Positions 5,693 to 7,287 of a stretch of DNA of 7,287 bases are shown one piece after another (within the stretch, counting starts at the first letter, position 1; each line of letters opens with the position of its first letter). The notes beneath the pieces were generated by a model that saw only the letters and a program-made list of their open reading frames with translations, was not told the origin of the DNA and searched no databases. The position numbers and the translations under genes were made by a program. The DNA is from Nanohaloarchaea archaeon PL-Br10_U2g5 (GTDB taxonomy: Archaea > Halobacteriota > Halobacteria > Halobacteriales > Haloferacaceae): positions 1 to 7,287 of the forward strand of contig LKMY01000080.1 in NCBI GenBank assembly GCA_001564205.1, written 5' to 3'.

Positions 5693-6289
5693 TTAGTTGC
5701 CCGCTTCGACGGTGATCGTTACGGTGACATCGAATTCCTCATCGTCACCCAGGTCACTTCCTCGGGTGTCAACGCGGAGGTTGTATGCGGCCGCTTCACC
5801 GGGTTCAAGCGGGTCCGAACTCGGGTCACTGTCGTTTGTTTCGAGCTCGTCGTCAAATCCATCGCTATTTTCGCCATCGAACTCACCATGGAAGTCGAAC
5901 TCCATTCCGAATTCATTTCCGTCGACGTCGCCGACATCGACGATATCGGGGCCACTCTCAGAGTCGAACTCAAACTCGATGGAGTCGACGTTCTGCGAGC
6001 CGTTATTCTGCACGACGAGCATTGGCTCGTACGTCGTGAGGGCGTCAAGGAGGAGCCCGTCACCTTCGGCCGCATTGTCACCACCAAGGTCGAGCGCGAC
6101 AATACCATCTTCACCAACGTCATAATCGTCGTCGACGAGCAGGCCGAGGAACGCGTCGGCGTCTCCCGCCGTCTCAATGGACACTGTTCGCTCGGCTTCC
6201 ACCGTGGTGAACGCCCCCGTCCCGAGGAGCGCGCCGCCGCCAGCAACCAATCCGCCCAGTCCGATCAGGACGCTGCGTCTGTTAGCCAT
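5693..6289 (-). CDS. Exported beta-rich protein, SipW-substrate/TasA-like, paralog 2
   Basis: 198 residues. The first 48 residues nearly repeat those of paralog 1: N-R-R-S-V-L, a Gly/Leu-rich core, then G-T-G-A-F-T-T-V-E-A32 before E-R-T-V-S-I-E-T-A-G-D-A-D-A-F-L. This predicts the same export route and the same cut after Ala32. The mature protein is extremely acidic, with a D/E/G/N-rich insert (about 110-160, for example D-F-H-G-E-F-D-G-E-N) that paralog 1 lacks. Conserved family blocks are the L-T-T-Y-E-P-M-L-V-V-Q-N-N-G-S-Q-N-V-D-S-I core (84-104) and L-E-P-G-E-A with L-R-V-D and E-E-F-D-V-T-V (161-190). The Asp-rich loops could bind Ca or Mg, which is inference. The ATG is fixed by the signal peptide and by a promoter block at -22 to -33. 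It is probably the first gene of a two-gene unit with paralog 1. Confidence 0.83.
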   Translation of the reverse strand: MANRRSVLIGLGGLVAGGGALLGTGAFTTVEAERTVSIETAGDADAFLGLLVDDDYDVGEDGIVALDLGGDNAAEGDGLLLDALTTYEPMLVVQNNGSQNVDSIEFEFDSESGPDIVDVGDVDGNEFGMEFDFHGEFDGENSDGFDDELETNDSDPSSDPLEPGEAAAYNLRVDTRGSDLGDDEEFDVTVTITVEAGN

Positions 6290-6310
6290 ATCTGTACCTT
6301 ATCCCCTACC

Positions 6311-6355
6311 CACTTTGTATTGATTCGCTTGTACGGGCTGAAAGGGTCTCTTGAG
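6311..6355 (-). promoter_or_regulatory. Promoter block of paralog 2, shared with paralog 3
   Basis: The minus strand carries CAATACAAAGTG (6322-6311), 22-33 nt before the ATG at 6289. Upstream of it are CTTTCA (6344-6339) and CTCAAG (about 6355-6350). The same three elements in the same order recur before paralog 3, with the gap between the first two differing by one base (16 versus 15). ATACAAAG sits where TATA should be, for a leaderless mRNA. The upstream pair may be BRE or activator sites. Confidence 0.55.
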
Positions 6356-6492
6356 TATCGCCGCCCCGGTTCACGGTGTGCTTGACCGAGAAATGACGAA
6401 AGGTTAGGCTGTTGTCTATGGGGTTGGTGTCGGTTTCGAGATGCTGCTTGACCATGCATAAACGGTCGATGCTGGATCGGTGGGTCACACTA

Positions 6493-6539
6493 CCGAGTCG
6501 GCTCTCGGCAAGTCGGTTTCGTGCCCCCGGTGAACCGGG
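6493..6539 (-). terminator. Two stem-loops after paralog 3
   Basis: Directly after the TAA of paralog 3 lies the palindrome CCCGGT, GA, ACCGGG (6526-6539). A second stem, CCGAG (6493-6497) with CTCGG (6504-6508), follows. Neither has a T-run, so they may be 3'-end stabilisers or processing sites instead of intrinsic terminators. The remaining intergenic sequence (6356-6492) shows no gene. Confidence 0.35.
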
Positions 6540-7178
6540 TTAGTTTCCGCCACCTTGGCCACCACCCTGCTGTCCGCTCTCGATCACGAGCATCACGTCG
6601 AATCGCTCTGGATCCGGGAGGTCGGTCACGCCGTGTCCGAGGAGATCAACGCCGAGCCCGAACGGAATCGAGCTGTTCGGGGTGAGCTGGCCGCTCGGGG
6701 GCCCTTCGTCGGTGGTTTCGAGGTAGTTCTGATCGCCCGTGCCCGCAACGTCCCCGCTCGCGGAGACGATAGAGAGCGTGTCGGCGATCACGGCCGGGGA
6801 GGGGTCGTCGGGTTCGAGCCCGTCGTCGGTCACTTCGAAGGTGAAGTACAGCTCGTCGATCGGAGGGCCGCCGGGCTCGTTGTGAATCTCGACGAGTCGC
6901 TCGAAGCGGGTTTCGGCGCTTCGGCTGACTCCGCGGTCGTCCGCCGCGCCGACGACGAGTTCGGTGACGCGGCGGCCACCTTCGCCGTCGTCTTCGGCGA
7001 TCACGTACGCCTCGTCGTCCCGATCGGGGCGGAGCACGACGTTCTGCGGGCGGGCGTCCGCGAGAATCCGAAGGTCGGCATCGGGAGCCGTTGTCGTGTT
7101 GGTGAGTGCCGTCGACGCCACCGCTCCGGAGCCGAACAGAAGCGCGAACGTGGAGAGGAGTCGTCGACGGGAGGTCAT
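6540..7178 (-). CDS. Exported beta-rich protein, diverged paralog 3
   Basis: 212 residues. Arg4-Arg5-Arg6-Leu-Leu and a hydrophobic core (7-25) form a twin-arginine-like signal peptide, but GTGAF and VEA are absent. Possible cuts are after A-V-A21 or within the Thr/Ala-rich stretch up to residue 31. The mature part is aligned to the other two by N-V-V-L then D-E-A-Y-V-I (46-60), T-R-F-E-R-L-V-E-I-H-N and P-I-D-E-L-Y-F-T-F (90-114), and L-T-P with P-F-G-L-G-V-D-L and D-L-P-D-P-E-R-F-D-V (165-195). The tail Q-Q-G-G-G-Q-G-G-G-N is a flexible Gly/Gln end not found in the others. The gene is noticeably richer in G and C than the left part of the window. It shares a promoter block with paralog 2. 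A different cleavage site and tail suggest a distinct job within one structure, such as a cap, anchor or minor subunit, but that is speculation. An antisense frame of the same length exists and is rejected. Confidence 0.78.
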   Translation of the reverse strand: MTSRRRLLSTFALLFGSGAVASTALTNTTTAPDADLRILADARPQNVVLRPDRDDEAYVIAEDDGEGGRRVTELVVGAADDRGVSRSAETRFERLVEIHNEPGGPPIDELYFTFEVTDDGLEPDDPSPAVIADTLSIVSASGDVAGTGDQNYLETTDEGPPSGQLTPNSSIPFGLGVDLLGHGVTDLPDPERFDVMLVIESGQQGGGQGGGN

Positions 7179-7208
7179 GGCTGTCTAGATTAGCGGTGGG
7201 TCCGTGAT

Positions 7209-7252
7209 CACTTTGTATTGGCGCTCTTGCGGCCGTGAAAGCGGTGCTTGAA
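7209..7252 (-). promoter_or_regulatory. Promoter block of paralog 3
   Basis: The minus strand has CAATACAAAGTG (7220-7209), about 31 nt before the ATG at 7178. It is preceded by CTTTCA (7241-7236) and TTCAAG (about 7252-7247), mirroring the block before paralog 2. The identical 12-mer at the TATA position predicts a leader of a few bases. Confidence 0.55.
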
Positions 7253-7261
7253 CGGGTTCAA
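7248..7261. repeat. Palindrome upstream of paralog 3
   Basis: TTGAAC, GG, GTTCAA is a perfect 14-bp dyad about 70 nt before the ATG, overlapping the distal end of the shared promoter block. It could be an activator site. It also resembles the palindromes that follow paralogs 2 and 3, so it might instead be the 3' end of a further paralog beyond the window. The upstream gene is not visible. Confidence 0.35.
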
Positions 7262-7287
7262 CCGGAGCCAGAGTCCCAACGACGGTA

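Noticed and set aside
5888..6385. Plus-strand open frame of 165 codons opposite paralog 2
   Set aside because: It is antisense to a gene with a clear signal peptide and runs through that gene's promoter. There are no domain features.
6555..7193. Plus-strand open frame of 212 codons opposite paralog 3
   Set aside because: It is the mirror of a GC-rich gene. The minus strand has a signal peptide, family blocks shared with two paralogs and a promoter; the plus frame has none of these.
1..7287. CRISPR array, tRNA or rRNA genes
   Set aside because: No regularly spaced repeats, no cloverleaf-like segments ending in CCA-type stems, and no conserved rRNA stretches were seen on either strand.

Overview
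The window looks like haloarchaeal chromosome or megaplasmid DNA. The proteins are strongly acidic. There is a HalX-type response regulator, a family found mainly in haloarchaea. Secreted proteins carry twin-arginine-like signal peptides, and TATA-like boxes sit 25-35 nt from start codons, as expected for leaderless or short-leader archaeal transcripts. No rRNA, tRNA or CRISPR array is visible. All functional calls rest on motif reading; no database search was possible.

Layout. (1) 1-152, minus: the N-terminus of a hydrophobic membrane protein that runs off the left edge. (2) 153-506: a divergent intergenic region with two promoters and two inverted repeats. (3) 507-1622, plus: an acidic coiled-coil protein ending in a four-cysteine zinc-ribbon-like knuckle. 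(4) 1672-2175, minus: a small three-helix membrane protein, convergent with the previous gene. (5) 2176-2751: a gene-poor stretch with strong hairpins that may be decayed IS200/IS605 (TnpB/omega-RNA) right ends. (6) 2752-3918, plus: an archaeal/ER-type (S26B, SipW-like) signal peptidase with an added ectodomain and C-terminal membrane anchor. (7) 3936-4892, minus: a receiver plus HalX response regulator fused to a three-helix membrane module resembling the protein in (4). (8) 5005-7178, minus: three tandem genes for exported beta-rich proteins of one family. Two have almost identical signal peptides with a GTGAF motif and a VEA cleavage site.

How they may work together. The arrangement recalls the SipW/TasA theme of Bacillus, where a dedicated ER-type signal peptidase matures small beta-sandwich proteins that form extracellular fibres. 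Here the dedicated peptidase, three candidate substrates and a membrane-tethered response regulator lie within about 4.5 kb. Two of the substrate genes share a near-identical promoter block, which suggests co-regulation. The membrane module of the regulator recurs as a stand-alone protein on the other side of the peptidase. My working hypothesis is a regulated haloarchaeal surface-fibre or matrix module; this is inference.
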